From: Segatella salivae DSM 15606
GTDB lineage: Bacteria > Bacteroidota > Bacteroidia > Bacteroidales > Bacteroidaceae
Assembly (NCBI RefSeq): GCF_000185845.1
Contig: NZ_GL629647.1
Span: 2,830,766-2,894,765, forward strand
Direction: 5' to 3'
DNA length: 64,000 bases
The notes under the pieces: generated by a model
The model's database searches: none
What the model saw: only the letters and a program-made list of their open reading frames with translations
What the model was told of the DNA's origin: nothing
Part shown: positions 55,390 through 63,313 of the stretch, piece by piece
Position numbering within the stretch: position 1 is the first letter of the stretch
How the letters are laid out: each line of letters starts with the position of its first letter
Position numbers and translations under genes: made by a program

Positions 55390-56229
55390 TTATTTTTTGT
55401 TTTTATTATTTATGATCAATTTCTCTAAGAAACGCATTTGGTCTGCAAAGTAAGCATTTTTTTTTGGATTATTCAAATTTAAACGCTTAATAATTTCCAA
55501 AGCCTTCTCATATCTTCTCTGTTTAATGTAGATGCGAGCAAGGGTTTCTGTGAAATAATTTTCATCTACATCGTCTACTTCTTCATTATCAATAGGCTGT
55601 TGAGGAGCTTCATTTTGCGTAGCATCTCCATGCGGCAGGTCTTCTAAACGATAATTGGGTGTGTAGTATTTTGACAGTTCATCCTCAGTGTTCTCTTCGG
55701 TACTGAGGTTGAATCCGCCATCCTCGATGAAATTATCAATAAGTGTTGACGTGCGGTCTTGTGCCTTATGACGATGTTGTTCCTGCTCTTCTTCCTCTTC
55801 AAGATTAAGCAAGTAGGCCACATAGTCCACGGTAGCATCGGCTGGAGTGGGGCGCTTGGTCTTGTCATTTGTCTTATCTTCGGTGTCTTCGGGGATAGAA
55901 TCGAGGAACGTATCGATAAGTTTTGTAGTGCGGTCTCCATTCTCTGCCGTCGTTTCATGAAGCTTTTTCTGCGTCAAAGTGGATTTTCCTGCGTGCACTT
56001 TATAGTGAGCTGCCTCAATCATGTCAAAGAGAATGCGACGGTCTGTGATGCAGATTGCGGCCTTACGCAACTCTTCATCAAACGACGAATCATGTAGAAT
56101 ATAGAGGTTTTGCAGCATTAACAGTCTTGCTGTTTGGCAGTAAGGATGGAGCGCAATGAAGCTGCGGAGATCGTAAAGGGTCTCTCGGTCCATAGTTTCG
56201 GGATGTAGAATAAGGCGCTTAATATCCAT
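55390..56229 (-). CDS. Conserved hypothetical helical (TPR-like) protein
   Basis: Cytosolic protein of 279 residues with no signal peptide. The N-terminal 75 residues (LRSFIALHPYCQTARLLML) and the C-terminal 45 (YFTETLARIYIKQRRYEKAL, EIIKRLNLNNPKKNAYFA) are helical and TPR-like. The middle (about 85-215) is acidic and low in complexity. No catalytic motif. It sits between lptE and secG with gaps of 6 and 4 bases, so it probably acts in or near envelope biogenesis, which is inference from context only. Confidence 0.75.
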   Translation of the reverse strand: MDIKRLILHPETMDRETLYDLRSFIALHPYCQTARLLMLQNLYILHDSSFDEELRKAAICITDRRILFDMIEAAHYKVHAGKSTLTQKKLHETTAENGDRTTKLIDTFLDSIPEDTEDKTNDKTKRPTPADATVDYVAYLLNLEEEEEQEQHRHKAQDRTSTLIDNFIEDGGFNLSTEENTEDELSKYYTPNYRLEDLPHGDATQNEAPQQPIDNEEVDDVDENYFTETLARIYIKQRRYEKALEIIKRLNLNNPKKNAYFADQMRFLEKLIINNKNKK

Positions 56230-56235
56230 ATTTAC

Positions 56236-56748
56236 TTACCAATTTGCTACTGTTGCATTGAAAATCTGGTCCACTAAGTCTTTTGTCATCTGTGTAACGA
56301 GTTCTTCTTGAACGGCATTTAAGCTCTTTGTTGTCTCGTAACTGGCAGTTGATGTGAATTGTTTTTCAAAGTCTTCTGCGTGATTCTTCGAGTTCGTAAA
56401 CCTCACATTAACGGTCATTGCAAGTTCTGTTTGTGCAGATCTTCCGTCACTTGTCACCGACTTATTACGCTGAGTGTATTGTGTTATCTCCCCTTCCAGC
56501 TTCAAATCTCCGTTCCTTTTCACTTGGATTAGCTTCGTATGATCGGCAAATTGGTCTTTTAACCGGTTGTTGAATAACGGCCCCATAGGTCCCCAAACAT
56601 AGCTGGAGCGAACGGGAAACTCGGCAATTTGTATCGTCTTTGTTTTGCTATAATCAATACTTGCGCCGTTAAACTTGTAGCCTTTAAAGGCACATGAGGC
56701 CATAAAAACAAGCAAACAAAGCGCTAAGATGTATTTTAGTTTCTTCAT
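56236..56748 (-). CDS. LPS-assembly lipoprotein LptE-like
   Basis: Outer-membrane lipoprotein of about 170 residues that plugs the LptD barrel during LPS delivery. The signal and lipobox are MKKLKYILALCLLVFMASC. The body begins GYKFNGASIDYSKTKTIQIAEFPVRS, characteristic of the Bacteroidota LptE family, and has the alternating beta/alpha pattern of the fold. An upstream ATG at 56772 would add eight residues before the basic signal start, so 56748 is preferred. It lies 29 bases after the sigma-54 regulator gene. Confidence 0.82.
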   Translation of the reverse strand: MKKLKYILALCLLVFMASCAFKGYKFNGASIDYSKTKTIQIAEFPVRSSYVWGPMGPLFNNRLKDQFADHTKLIQVKRNGDLKLEGEITQYTQRNKSVTSDGRSAQTELAMTVNVRFTNSKNHAEDFEKQFTSTASYETTKSLNAVQEELVTQMTKDLVDQIFNATVANW

Positions 56749-56777
56749 TTTCGTGAGCTTTAGTAAGGCCATAAGCC

Positions 56778-58037
56778 TTAATCGAGTCCGTATTGTTTGA
56801 TGCGTCGGTAGAGCGTTCGGTCTGAAATACCTAACTCTTGCGCTGCCTTTTTGCGGTTTCCTCCATTGCGTTCCAAAGCTTTTACTACCATTTGGCGTCC
56901 TAAATCATTAAGATTTAGGCTCTCAGGCTTATTGATTTCTTCGGCGACGGCATCGTAAGTGTCGGGCTGAACCTCTTGTGTCGGGGTGCTGATAATGCCA
57001 TAAGGGTGAGCGCTTTCATTGCGAATGAGTGATGAACTCTGTGCAGGGACGATGGCATTCCCTTGGAAACTTGGCACGTTGGCAATCATATTGTTGTCAT
57101 TAATCTGCTTTTTCAGCAAATTTATGTCGCGTTTTAAGTCGTTGACATTACCGCGAAGTTCATACAATATCTTATATAGTATCTCGCGTTCTGTTTCATA
57201 AGAGTGCTCACCAGGCTTTGAAATCGTAGCTAATTGCGTGCTTTCTTCATCGTGAGGGATAAAGTGTAATAGCGTGTCTGCATCGATTTCGCGTTGTTTA
57301 CTGAGGATAGACATCTGCTCAGTAATGTTCTTTAACTGCCTAATATTACCCGGCCACTTGTATTGCATGAGTAATTTCTTGGCCTCGTCTGTTAGTGTTA
57401 TCTTTGGAATCTGATACTTTTCAGCCATCTGCATGGCAAAAAGTCGGAACAAAAGGATAATATCTTCGCCCCTATCTCGTAGGGGAGGAATCTGTATTGG
57501 GATAGTATTTAGACGATAAAACAAGTCTTCTCTGAACTTACCTTCACTGACTGCATTGTGCATATTGACATTCGTTGCGGCTACAATACGCACATCTGTC
57601 TTCATAATCTTTTGGCCTCCAACGCGTATATACTCACCCGTTTCGAGCACACGAAGCAGTCTTGCCTGCGTGGCGAGAGGCAGTTCAGCGACTTCATCCA
57701 AGAAGATTGTCCCCTTGTTTGCCGTTCCAAAGTAGCCTTCGCTTTCCCCAATAGCTCCTGTAAACGAGCCTTTCTCATGACCAAATAGTTCACTATCTAT
57801 CGTGCCTTCAGGGATAGAGCCACAGTTTATGGCAAAGTATTTCTCACGACGACGTGGAGAATTGTCGTGAATTACACGCGGAATGATTTCCTTTCCGGCT
57901 CCACTTTCACCAATAATCAATACAGATAGGTCCGTCGGAGCTACCTGAAGGGCAATATCTAAGGCTCGATTCAGGCCGTCACTATTGCCTACTATGTTAT
58001 AGCGTTGCTTTATTCTTTGCAGTTCTGATGTATTCAT
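56778..58037 (-). CDS. Sigma-54-dependent transcriptional activator without receiver domain
   Basis: AAA+ enhancer-binding protein (419 residues) that activates RpoN-dependent promoters. The AAA+ domain begins almost at the N-terminus: Walker A GESGAGKE (43-50), then GSFTGA at 90-95 in place of the usual GAFTGA, Walker B GTIFLDEVAEL (about 108-118) and the arginine-finger region. A linker (about 255-370) leads to a Fis-type HTH (KAAQELGISDRTLYRRIKQ). No receiver, PAS or GAF domain is present, so its activity may depend on its level or a partner protein. It heads the lptE-secG operon; its -7 box is 8 bases before the ATG. Confidence 0.92.
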   Translation of the reverse strand: MNTSELQRIKQRYNIVGNSDGLNRALDIALQVAPTDLSVLIIGESGAGKEIIPRVIHDNSPRRREKYFAINCGSIPEGTIDSELFGHEKGSFTGAIGESEGYFGTANKGTIFLDEVAELPLATQARLLRVLETGEYIRVGGQKIMKTDVRIVAATNVNMHNAVSEGKFREDLFYRLNTIPIQIPPLRDRGEDIILLFRLFAMQMAEKYQIPKITLTDEAKKLLMQYKWPGNIRQLKNITEQMSILSKQREIDADTLLHFIPHDEESTQLATISKPGEHSYETEREILYKILYELRGNVNDLKRDINLLKKQINDNNMIANVPSFQGNAIVPAQSSSLIRNESAHPYGIISTPTQEVQPDTYDAVAEEINKPESLNLNDLGRQMVVKALERNGGNRKKAAQELGISDRTLYRRIKQYGLD

Positions 58038-58044
58038 TAGGTGA

Positions 58045-58052
58045 CAAATTTA
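58045..58052 (-). promoter_or_regulatory. -7 box of the sigma-54 activator / lptE / secG operon
   Basis: TAAATTTG on the minus strand (58052-58045), only 8 bases before the ATG, so the leader is very short. The -33 element is not clear. Confidence 0.5.
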
Positions 58053-58137
58053 CATATTTTATTCCATAATCCTGCTATAATGGCAGACTTTTTATATGTT
58101 TTTAGGGCTGCAAAGACTTTCAGATGATGAGCCCAAA

Positions 58138-59133
58138 TCACTTTTTTTGTTTATCAAACTTAATGAGAAGGAGGCCTAATCCCGTCCAAATCAGCTCACG
58201 AAGTCTTACAATCAATGCCACAAAGATACCTGCACTGGTCGATATTCCCAATGCCGTTGTCGACATTAGGAAGCCTCCTTCTCGTCCACCAAGCTGCAAA
58301 GGAATAAAGAAAAGCAGGTTTGCGAAGAGACTGGTAAAGGCTAAAATAAGCACACATTGCAGGAAATTAGCCTGTGGCATGAGTACCAACAGGATGAAAT
58401 ATATCTCTAATGCCGAGGTGAAACGACATGACAACTCCAAGAGAACTGCCGAGATAAACGTCTTAGGATTCTGCTTATGAAGGGATGCTATCTGTTGATC
58501 TATCGTGTCAAGTTGCTCGCGATGGCTCTCAACGAAAGGCAAAGCCCATCGCTTTAACAATGGAATGTGGCCGAGAAACTTCATCACTCGGTTGGCCAAT
58601 CCTTTGCGATAGCCCGATATAAAGAACCAAATGCCCAGCAAACAAAACGCTCCTGTGAGTGCTAAAAGACCTGCCATCAGCACATTAAGTGGCTGAGTTA
58701 AGAGGAAGATAAATATGGAAAGCAGCCAAAACCAGAAGTGACTGAAGATGTGAGTCATGGCATAAAGGATGACCGATGAAGACGCTCTTTCTGGTCCTAT
58801 GTAGGGAGATAGCGCCATAATACGGTAGGGTTCGCCGCCCATTAGACCGCCGGGAGTCGCATAATTGAGTGCAAACCCCGACACAGTAACCTTATATAGC
58901 CATGCAAACGAAATCTTTTTCTGTCCTGCTTCGCGTTGTTGTGAGTTGATAATGATATACCATGCCGATGTATTAAATAGGTAAAGGAAACCCCAAAGCA
59001 TTACAACTGCAATGAACCAGTAGCCTGCATGGCTCAGCCCTTCCCACACTTGGCGGAAGTTTAGCTGAGTAATCATGATGACAAGAACAACAATTCCGAA
59101 GATGAAAAAGCCGTTCTGATATTTCTTATTCAT
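58138..59133 (-). CDS. Lysylphosphatidylglycerol synthase/flippase-like membrane protein
   Basis: Inner-membrane protein of about 331 residues with eight or more transmembrane helices, of the UPF0104 / MprF-flippase-like family. Family features include the [19 protein letters not shown] segment and [21 protein letters not shown] near the C-terminus. The first ATG of the long frame (59226) lies deep inside pdxA; the ATG at 59133, overlapping the pdxA stop by 8 bases, gives a normal N-terminus (MNKKYQNG, then a helix). The lipid substrate is unknown. Confidence 0.82.
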   Translation of the reverse strand: MNKKYQNGFFIFGIVVLVIMITQLNFRQVWEGLSHAGYWFIAVVMLWGFLYLFNTSAWYIIINSQQREAGQKKISFAWLYKVTVSGFALNYATPGGLMGGEPYRIMALSPYIGPERASSSVILYAMTHIFSHFWFWLLSIFIFLLTQPLNVLMAGLLALTGAFCLLGIWFFISGYRKGLANRVMKFLGHIPLLKRWALPFVESHREQLDTIDQQIASLHKQNPKTFISAVLLELSCRFTSALEIYFILLVLMPQANFLQCVLILAFTSLFANLLFFIPLQLGGREGGFLMSTTALGISTSAGIFVALIVRLRELIWTGLGLLLIKFDKQKK

Positions 59134-60211
59134 GCTTCTTCTTAGGTATAGTGAACCGAACCTTCTCTCCATCATCATGCTTTTCGTGATAGAGTTTAGG
59201 CAAAGGATTTTGTAAAGGCTCATCAAAGTTCATGCGATTACGATAGATATCTATCGCCGTATAAATGGCATGACGCAATGAATTGGCATCAACGAGACAC
59301 TTCCCCGTAGTATTGAAGCGCACATGACAATCGGGTTCAGTAGAGATGATTGGCAGATTAGCGTTAAATTTGACTACACTCTCTGTGGCAAGTGTCTTTA
59401 ACAATGGAACGCCTTGGTCGTAATGCATCGCTAAAATACCATCAAACTCATCATAATATCTGTTTTCAAAGAAGGTCTCTGCGGTGTAAGGACCGAAGGC
59501 TTGAACGCCCTTCTCTGCCAAATTACTGATGGCTGGTGCAATAATCTCTTTTTCTTCATTTCCCTGTTCCGTAGGGTTGAGTGCCAAGATTGCCACACGT
59601 GGGTTTGAAATGTTAAAGTCGCGACGAATCGTATTGAATAAGATTGTGGCCTTTTCTTCAATTAATTCCTTTGTCAACAGACTTGAAACATCCTTCAAAG
59701 AGGCCTCTTCTGCAACAACCATCATACGCATATTGTCGCTCAAATAGAGTGTTGCGGCTTTGTTTCCCTCACCCAAACAGGTTTCAATATATTTGCTGAT
59801 ACCTCCAAAGGTATAGCCTTCGATGTGAATGTTACTATTGTCTACGGGGCAGTTTACCAGCACATCATACGCATCATCGCGGTAATCTGTCATGGCTTTA
59901 TCCAATGCTTTCAGTGCAGCGGCACCGCTTTCAGCAGTCGGAGTGCCTAAATCCACCTTCACTTCTTCATCAAAGCAGGTCAACAAATTCAATCGGTTGT
60001 CTGCCGCTTCGCCTATAGTGTTGATGATACTAAAGTTCCCTTGGATATCCAAAGCCTTGCAATGATACGCTGCTATCTTAGGAGATCCATAGATAACGGG
60101 CGTGCAAAACTCGAACATTTCGGGTTCAGCGAAGGCCTTAAAGATTAGTTCATATCCGATACCATTAGTATCGCCATGGGTCAAAGCCACACGAATTTTC
60201 TTATTTTCCAT
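59126..60211 (-). CDS. pdxA: 4-hydroxythreonine-4-phosphate dehydrogenase
   Basis: NAD-dependent enzyme of de novo pyridoxal 5'-phosphate synthesis (DXP-dependent route). The 361-residue protein shows the N-terminal [14 protein letters not shown], the [17 protein letters not shown] region with the first metal-binding His context, and [15 protein letters not shown] and [17 protein letters not shown] near the C-terminus. Dxs, encoded at the other end of the window, makes its DXP co-substrate. The start overlaps the DUF4837 stop by 11 bases and the end overlaps the flippase-like gene by 8. Confidence 0.95.
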   Translation of the reverse strand: MENKKIRVALTHGDTNGIGYELIFKAFAEPEMFEFCTPVIYGSPKIAAYHCKALDIQGNFSIINTIGEAADNRLNLLTCFDEEVKVDLGTPTAESGAAALKALDKAMTDYRDDAYDVLVNCPVDNSNIHIEGYTFGGISKYIETCLGEGNKAATLYLSDNMRMMVVAEEASLKDVSSLLTKELIEEKATILFNTIRRDFNISNPRVAILALNPTEQGNEEKEIIAPAISNLAEKGVQAFGPYTAETFFENRYYDEFDGILAMHYDQGVPLLKTLATESVVKFNANLPIISTEPDCHVRFNTTGKCLVDANSLRHAIYTAIDIYRNRMNFDEPLQNPLPKLYHEKHDDGEKVRFTIPKKKHE

Positions 60212-60818
60212 TATTGTTTTTTATATTTATTGAGCCCAGTATGGTTTTAAGTTGACTGAGCAGCGTTTGCTTATTGTTTGTTTCGGGCGCATAAAGGAAG
60301 CCTTCTGCAATGATAAGTCCTTGTCCTTTGGGTTGCTGATAGACATTACTTACAAACTGTCCTCCCATGGCATCACCATGCATTTCCCATAGGCCTGCAT
60401 AACGACAAAGCTTTTCTTTGGCGTTGAAACGACCTTCGACAGAAGCTTTCAGCGTAGTAACAAACATGGAATCTGACGCTCCTTTGAGGTTGATTTGCAT
60501 CACGCTGTCACGCAAACTGCAAAAGCGCTCCACACTTAGTGGCAGAGTTTCTGAGGTCTTTACTTTGTAAATGACGACATTTTTCATGCCCGTTGCAGCG
60601 TTGTTTGATATCCAAAGAAAGTCTTTTCCCTGTTTGCTTGCTTGCATATCTGCCGGGAGTTCCATCGTGATTCCCATGAGTTTGCGCACGCGTTCTTGCA
60701 TCGTTGGGTTGTCTTCATACGGCTGATTGAGTCGTTGCATCATGCTCTTATGCCGATGACTACAGCCCGACAACATGAGCAACACAGCCAAAACGAGCGG
60801 CCAAACCTTATTGTTCAT
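60201..60818 (-). CDS. DUF4837-family lipoprotein
   Basis: Exported lipoprotein of about 205 residues; signal and lipobox MNNKVWPLVLAVLLMLSGC. The body matches the Bacteroidota DUF4837 pattern (NPTMQERVRKLMGITMELPADM; FLWISNN; YKVKTSETLPLSVERFCSLRDSV; LWEMHGDAMGGQFVS), function unknown. An upstream ATG would extend the frame into rlmN; the ATG at 60818, overlapping the rlmN stop by 11 bases, places the signal peptide correctly. It is between rlmN and pdxA in an overlapping chain. Confidence 0.8.
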   Translation of the reverse strand: MNNKVWPLVLAVLLMLSGCSHRHKSMMQRLNQPYEDNPTMQERVRKLMGITMELPADMQASKQGKDFLWISNNAATGMKNVVIYKVKTSETLPLSVERFCSLRDSVMQINLKGASDSMFVTTLKASVEGRFNAKEKLCRYAGLWEMHGDAMGGQFVSNVYQQPKGQGLIIAEGFLYAPETNNKQTLLSQLKTILGSINIKNNNGK

Positions 60819-61854
60819 GGCGTATTTCACCGATTTTCTTCGATGTAGACAATAGTCCACACGCTGCAAAGATATCCTGTCCACGGCTTGCTCTGATAGT
60901 AGTGAACACGTCATGTGACGTGAGATAATCTCGCAATTCCTCCATTCTCTTCTCGTCAGCACCATGCAATGGCACACCGGGGATTTGGTGAAAGCGAATC
61001 AAATTGACGCGACAATCAAGCCCATTCAATAGCTTTACAATCTCGCGGGCATGCGTTGTAGAGTCATTTATGCCTCCAAACACAATGTATTCAAACGACA
61101 AACGACGTTGATGAGAGAAGTCATAGTTGCGCAAAAGTGAAACAATTTCCGAGATGCTCATACCCTTTTGGGCTGGCATTAAGGCTGCTCTTTGCTCGGC
61201 GATTGGCGAGTGTAAGCTGATGGCTACATGGCAATTGCTCTCTTCAAGAAAGCGTTTCAGCTTGTTTTTCACGCCAACACTGCTCACGGTGATACGCTTC
61301 GGACTCCATGCCCAGCCATAATCGGCGGTGAGAATCTCTGTCGTTCGCAGTATGTTGTCAAGGTTATCCATGGGCTCTCCCTGTCCCATGAACACAATGT
61401 TTGTTAGCTTATCCACCTCGGGGAGGGAGTAAACCTGATTCAATATGTCTGTAGTTGTCAGACTTCCTTCAAAGCCTTGCTTTCCCGTTTGACAGAAAAG
61501 GCAGTTCATTTTGCATCCAACCTGACACGAAACGCATAGGGTTGCACGGTCGTTTTCGGGGATATACACCGTCTCTACAAACTTTCCATCATGTGTTGGG
61601 AATAGATATTTGATGGTTCCATCCTTAGAATGTTGTGCATCTATGGCCTCATTGCATCCTATAGTGTAAGCTTCTGCTAACTTGGCACGATTGTTTTTGG
61701 ATATATTTGTCATCTCGTCAATCTGTTTAACGTGGTGCGTATACATCCATTTTGCTATCTGTCCGCCCGTAAAGGCAGGCATACCTAATGCTCGACACGC
61801 CTCTTTGAGTTCGTATAAGGTCATGCCTAAAAGTGCTTTCTTAGGAGAATTCAT
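60808..61854 (-). CDS. rlmN: 23S rRNA (adenine2503-C2) / tRNA methyltransferase
   Basis: Radical-SAM methyltransferase that methylates A2503 of 23S rRNA and A37 of some tRNAs. The 348-residue protein has the cluster motif GCKMNCLFC (about 113-121), the SAM-binding FMGQGEPMDN (about 154-163) and the methyl-carrying C-terminal cysteine in GQDIFAACGLL (about 330-340). The -7 box TACCTTTG (61866-61859) ends only 5 bases before the ATG, so the mRNA is probably leaderless. It heads the rlmN-DUF4837-pdxA-flippase transcript. Confidence 0.96.
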   Translation of the reverse strand: MNSPKKALLGMTLYELKEACRALGMPAFTGGQIAKWMYTHHVKQIDEMTNISKNNRAKLAEAYTIGCNEAIDAQHSKDGTIKYLFPTHDGKFVETVYIPENDRATLCVSCQVGCKMNCLFCQTGKQGFEGSLTTTDILNQVYSLPEVDKLTNIVFMGQGEPMDNLDNILRTTEILTADYGWAWSPKRITVSSVGVKNKLKRFLEESNCHVAISLHSPIAEQRAALMPAQKGMSISEIVSLLRNYDFSHQRRLSFEYIVFGGINDSTTHAREIVKLLNGLDCRVNLIRFHQIPGVPLHGADEKRMEELRDYLTSHDVFTTIRASRGQDIFAACGLLSTSKKIGEIRHEQ

Positions 61855-61858
61855 AGTG

Positions 61859-61866
61859 CAAAGGTA
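61859..61866 (-). promoter_or_regulatory. -7 box of rlmN
   Basis: TACCTTTG, then CACT and the ATG, which fits a leaderless mRNA. No clear -33 element. Confidence 0.6.
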
Positions 61867-61962
61867 ATAAATAATGTTGAATGTTTCGTGATTTGCCTCC
61901 TTTTTTTGAACGCGCGTGTCCTCTCATAAGCCTGCCCATATATCATGGCTTGACTTCTCTGT

Positions 61963-62077
61963 TCAGCCAATGTCATGAAAATCATGATTTAATTCATGTC
62001 ATTTCATGTCCCAATCTCCGTCATTTTATGCGGTGAAATGGCACGAATGACGCTGTAATCTGCCTGAGATTGCAAGA
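61963..62077. repeat. 22-bp periodic array, locus I (back-to-back)
   Basis: Minus-strand units TAAAATGACGG (62028-62018), TGAAATGACAT (62006-61996) and TGATTTTCATG (61984-61974) are 22 bases apart. After a short junction, plus-strand units TGAAATGGCAC (62034) and TAATCTGCCTG (62056) follow, also 22 apart, with 11-mers GAATGACGCTG and AGATTGCAAGA. Confidence 0.7.
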
Positions 62078-62187
62078 CCGATAAGGCGGTGGATGAAAAC
62101 AAACAAACTCTGTAGAGTAGCTTTACGCACATTCATCTTCGCATGGAAAAATTGTAATTGGAGCGATGTTGATTCAATTTTATTTCT

Positions 62188-62195
62188 TATCTTTG
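62188..62195 (+). promoter_or_regulatory. -7 box of the DUF4922 gene
   Basis: TATCTTTG on the plus strand; -33 not clear. The transcript would start near 62202. Confidence 0.5.
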
Positions 62196-62315
62196 CATCA
62201 TCTATAGGCCCAATGCCAACCTTTTGCATCGCCGTTTGTTTGAAAGCTGGTTGTAATTGTGTTTGCCTTGGAGGCTCAAAGCAATCATGAAGAAAAATCA
62301 CGTCACACAAAGCAG

Positions 62316-63290
62316 ATGGAAATGACGCCCAAAACGCCAAAACATTCAGGGGATAGTAGCGAGGAAGAACGTTTAGACGATTTCTTCTTTTGGCAGCTAT
62401 CGCAGTGGGATGAGGTGCGAATGCGCTATGAAAGTCTGAAACATGTGAGGACAAAGCGGCTTGGATGGCTCACACTTCAGCATAATCCGGCGAGAATCAT
62501 CAGTACAGCTGCAAAGCTTGATAGCGTCAGTTTGGCCCGTCGGCTGTGCCCACTTTGTGAGGAAAATCGCCCGAAACAGCAGATGAAACGACGCATAAAC
62601 GACGATTTTTGCATGCTCGTTAATCCGTTTCCGATATTGCCTAAGCACTTCACGATTGTGGCTTCGCATCATGAACCGCAGGCTGTTTTGGCGCATTATG
62701 AGGTGATTCCAGAGTTACTTCGCCTGTATAAAGACCTTGTAGTCTTTTATAACGGACCGAAAAGTGGGGCGAGTGTGCCCGATCATCTGCATCTGCAAGC
62801 GGGTGAAAGTGGGCAGTTGCCGCTGCAACATGAGTGGCATCGGTTGCAATCGAAACTCAAACCTTTGGTGGTTTTGGAGGATAAGAGCACGTTAAGTGTG
62901 CTGACCGATGAAATCGTTCCCATGTTTGTGGTGCGCAGTGTGAGTGGAAGGAGCAGTCAAGTGCTCTTTCGCCGTGTTTACAAACAGCTGCCTTTACACC
63001 ATGATGAGGCTGAACCCAGGTTGAACATTGTGGCATGGCGCGATGGCGAAGCCTATGTTTCGGTCATCATTCCGCGTGGAAAGCATCGGCCAGCTTGCTA
63101 TTATGACGAAGGCGAGGCACAGCTATTGGTGAGTCCCGGGGCTTTAGATATGGCGGGATTAGTGATTGTTCCGCGTGAGAAAGACTTCAATAAACTCTCT
63201 GAAAAGCAGGCTGTTGCCCTTTTGAAGACGTGTGGTGTCAGTGAAAAGACCATGGATGAAGTGAGCGAAAAAATAAGAAACGATATTTGA
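62316..63290 (+). CDS. DUF4922 (HIT-like nucleotidyl transferase/hydrolase) protein
   Basis: Protein of about 324 residues of the DUF4922 family, resembling GalT/ATP-adenylyltransferase members of the HIT superfamily. The motif VPDHLHLQAG (about 170) fits HxHxQ, and a zinc-type pair is seen in RRLCPLCEENRPKQQ. NPFPILPKHFTIV is typical of HIT folds. The substrate is unknown, probably a nucleoside-diphosphate compound. The frame could start at GTG 62259; ATG 62316 gives a more usual N-terminus. A SpoIID/LytB gene follows by 23 bases. Confidence 0.8.
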   Translation: MEMTPKTPKHSGDSSEEERLDDFFFWQLSQWDEVRMRYESLKHVRTKRLGWLTLQHNPARIISTAAKLDSVSLARRLCPLCEENRPKQQMKRRINDDFCMLVNPFPILPKHFTIVASHHEPQAVLAHYEVIPELLRLYKDLVVFYNGPKSGASVPDHLHLQAGESGQLPLQHEWHRLQSKLKPLVVLEDKSTLSVLTDEIVPMFVVRSVSGRSSQVLFRRVYKQLPLHHDEAEPRLNIVAWRDGEAYVSVIIPRGKHRPACYYDEGEAQLLVSPGALDMAGLVIVPREKDFNKLSEKQAVALLKTCGVSEKTMDEVSEKIRNDI

Positions 63291-63313
63291 AACCAGACTT
63301 TAAATATAATAAG

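Noticed and set aside
62026..62454. 142-codon minus-strand frame overlapping the DUF4922 start
   Set aside because: It is antisense to a recognisable protein and to the array, with no protein family features.
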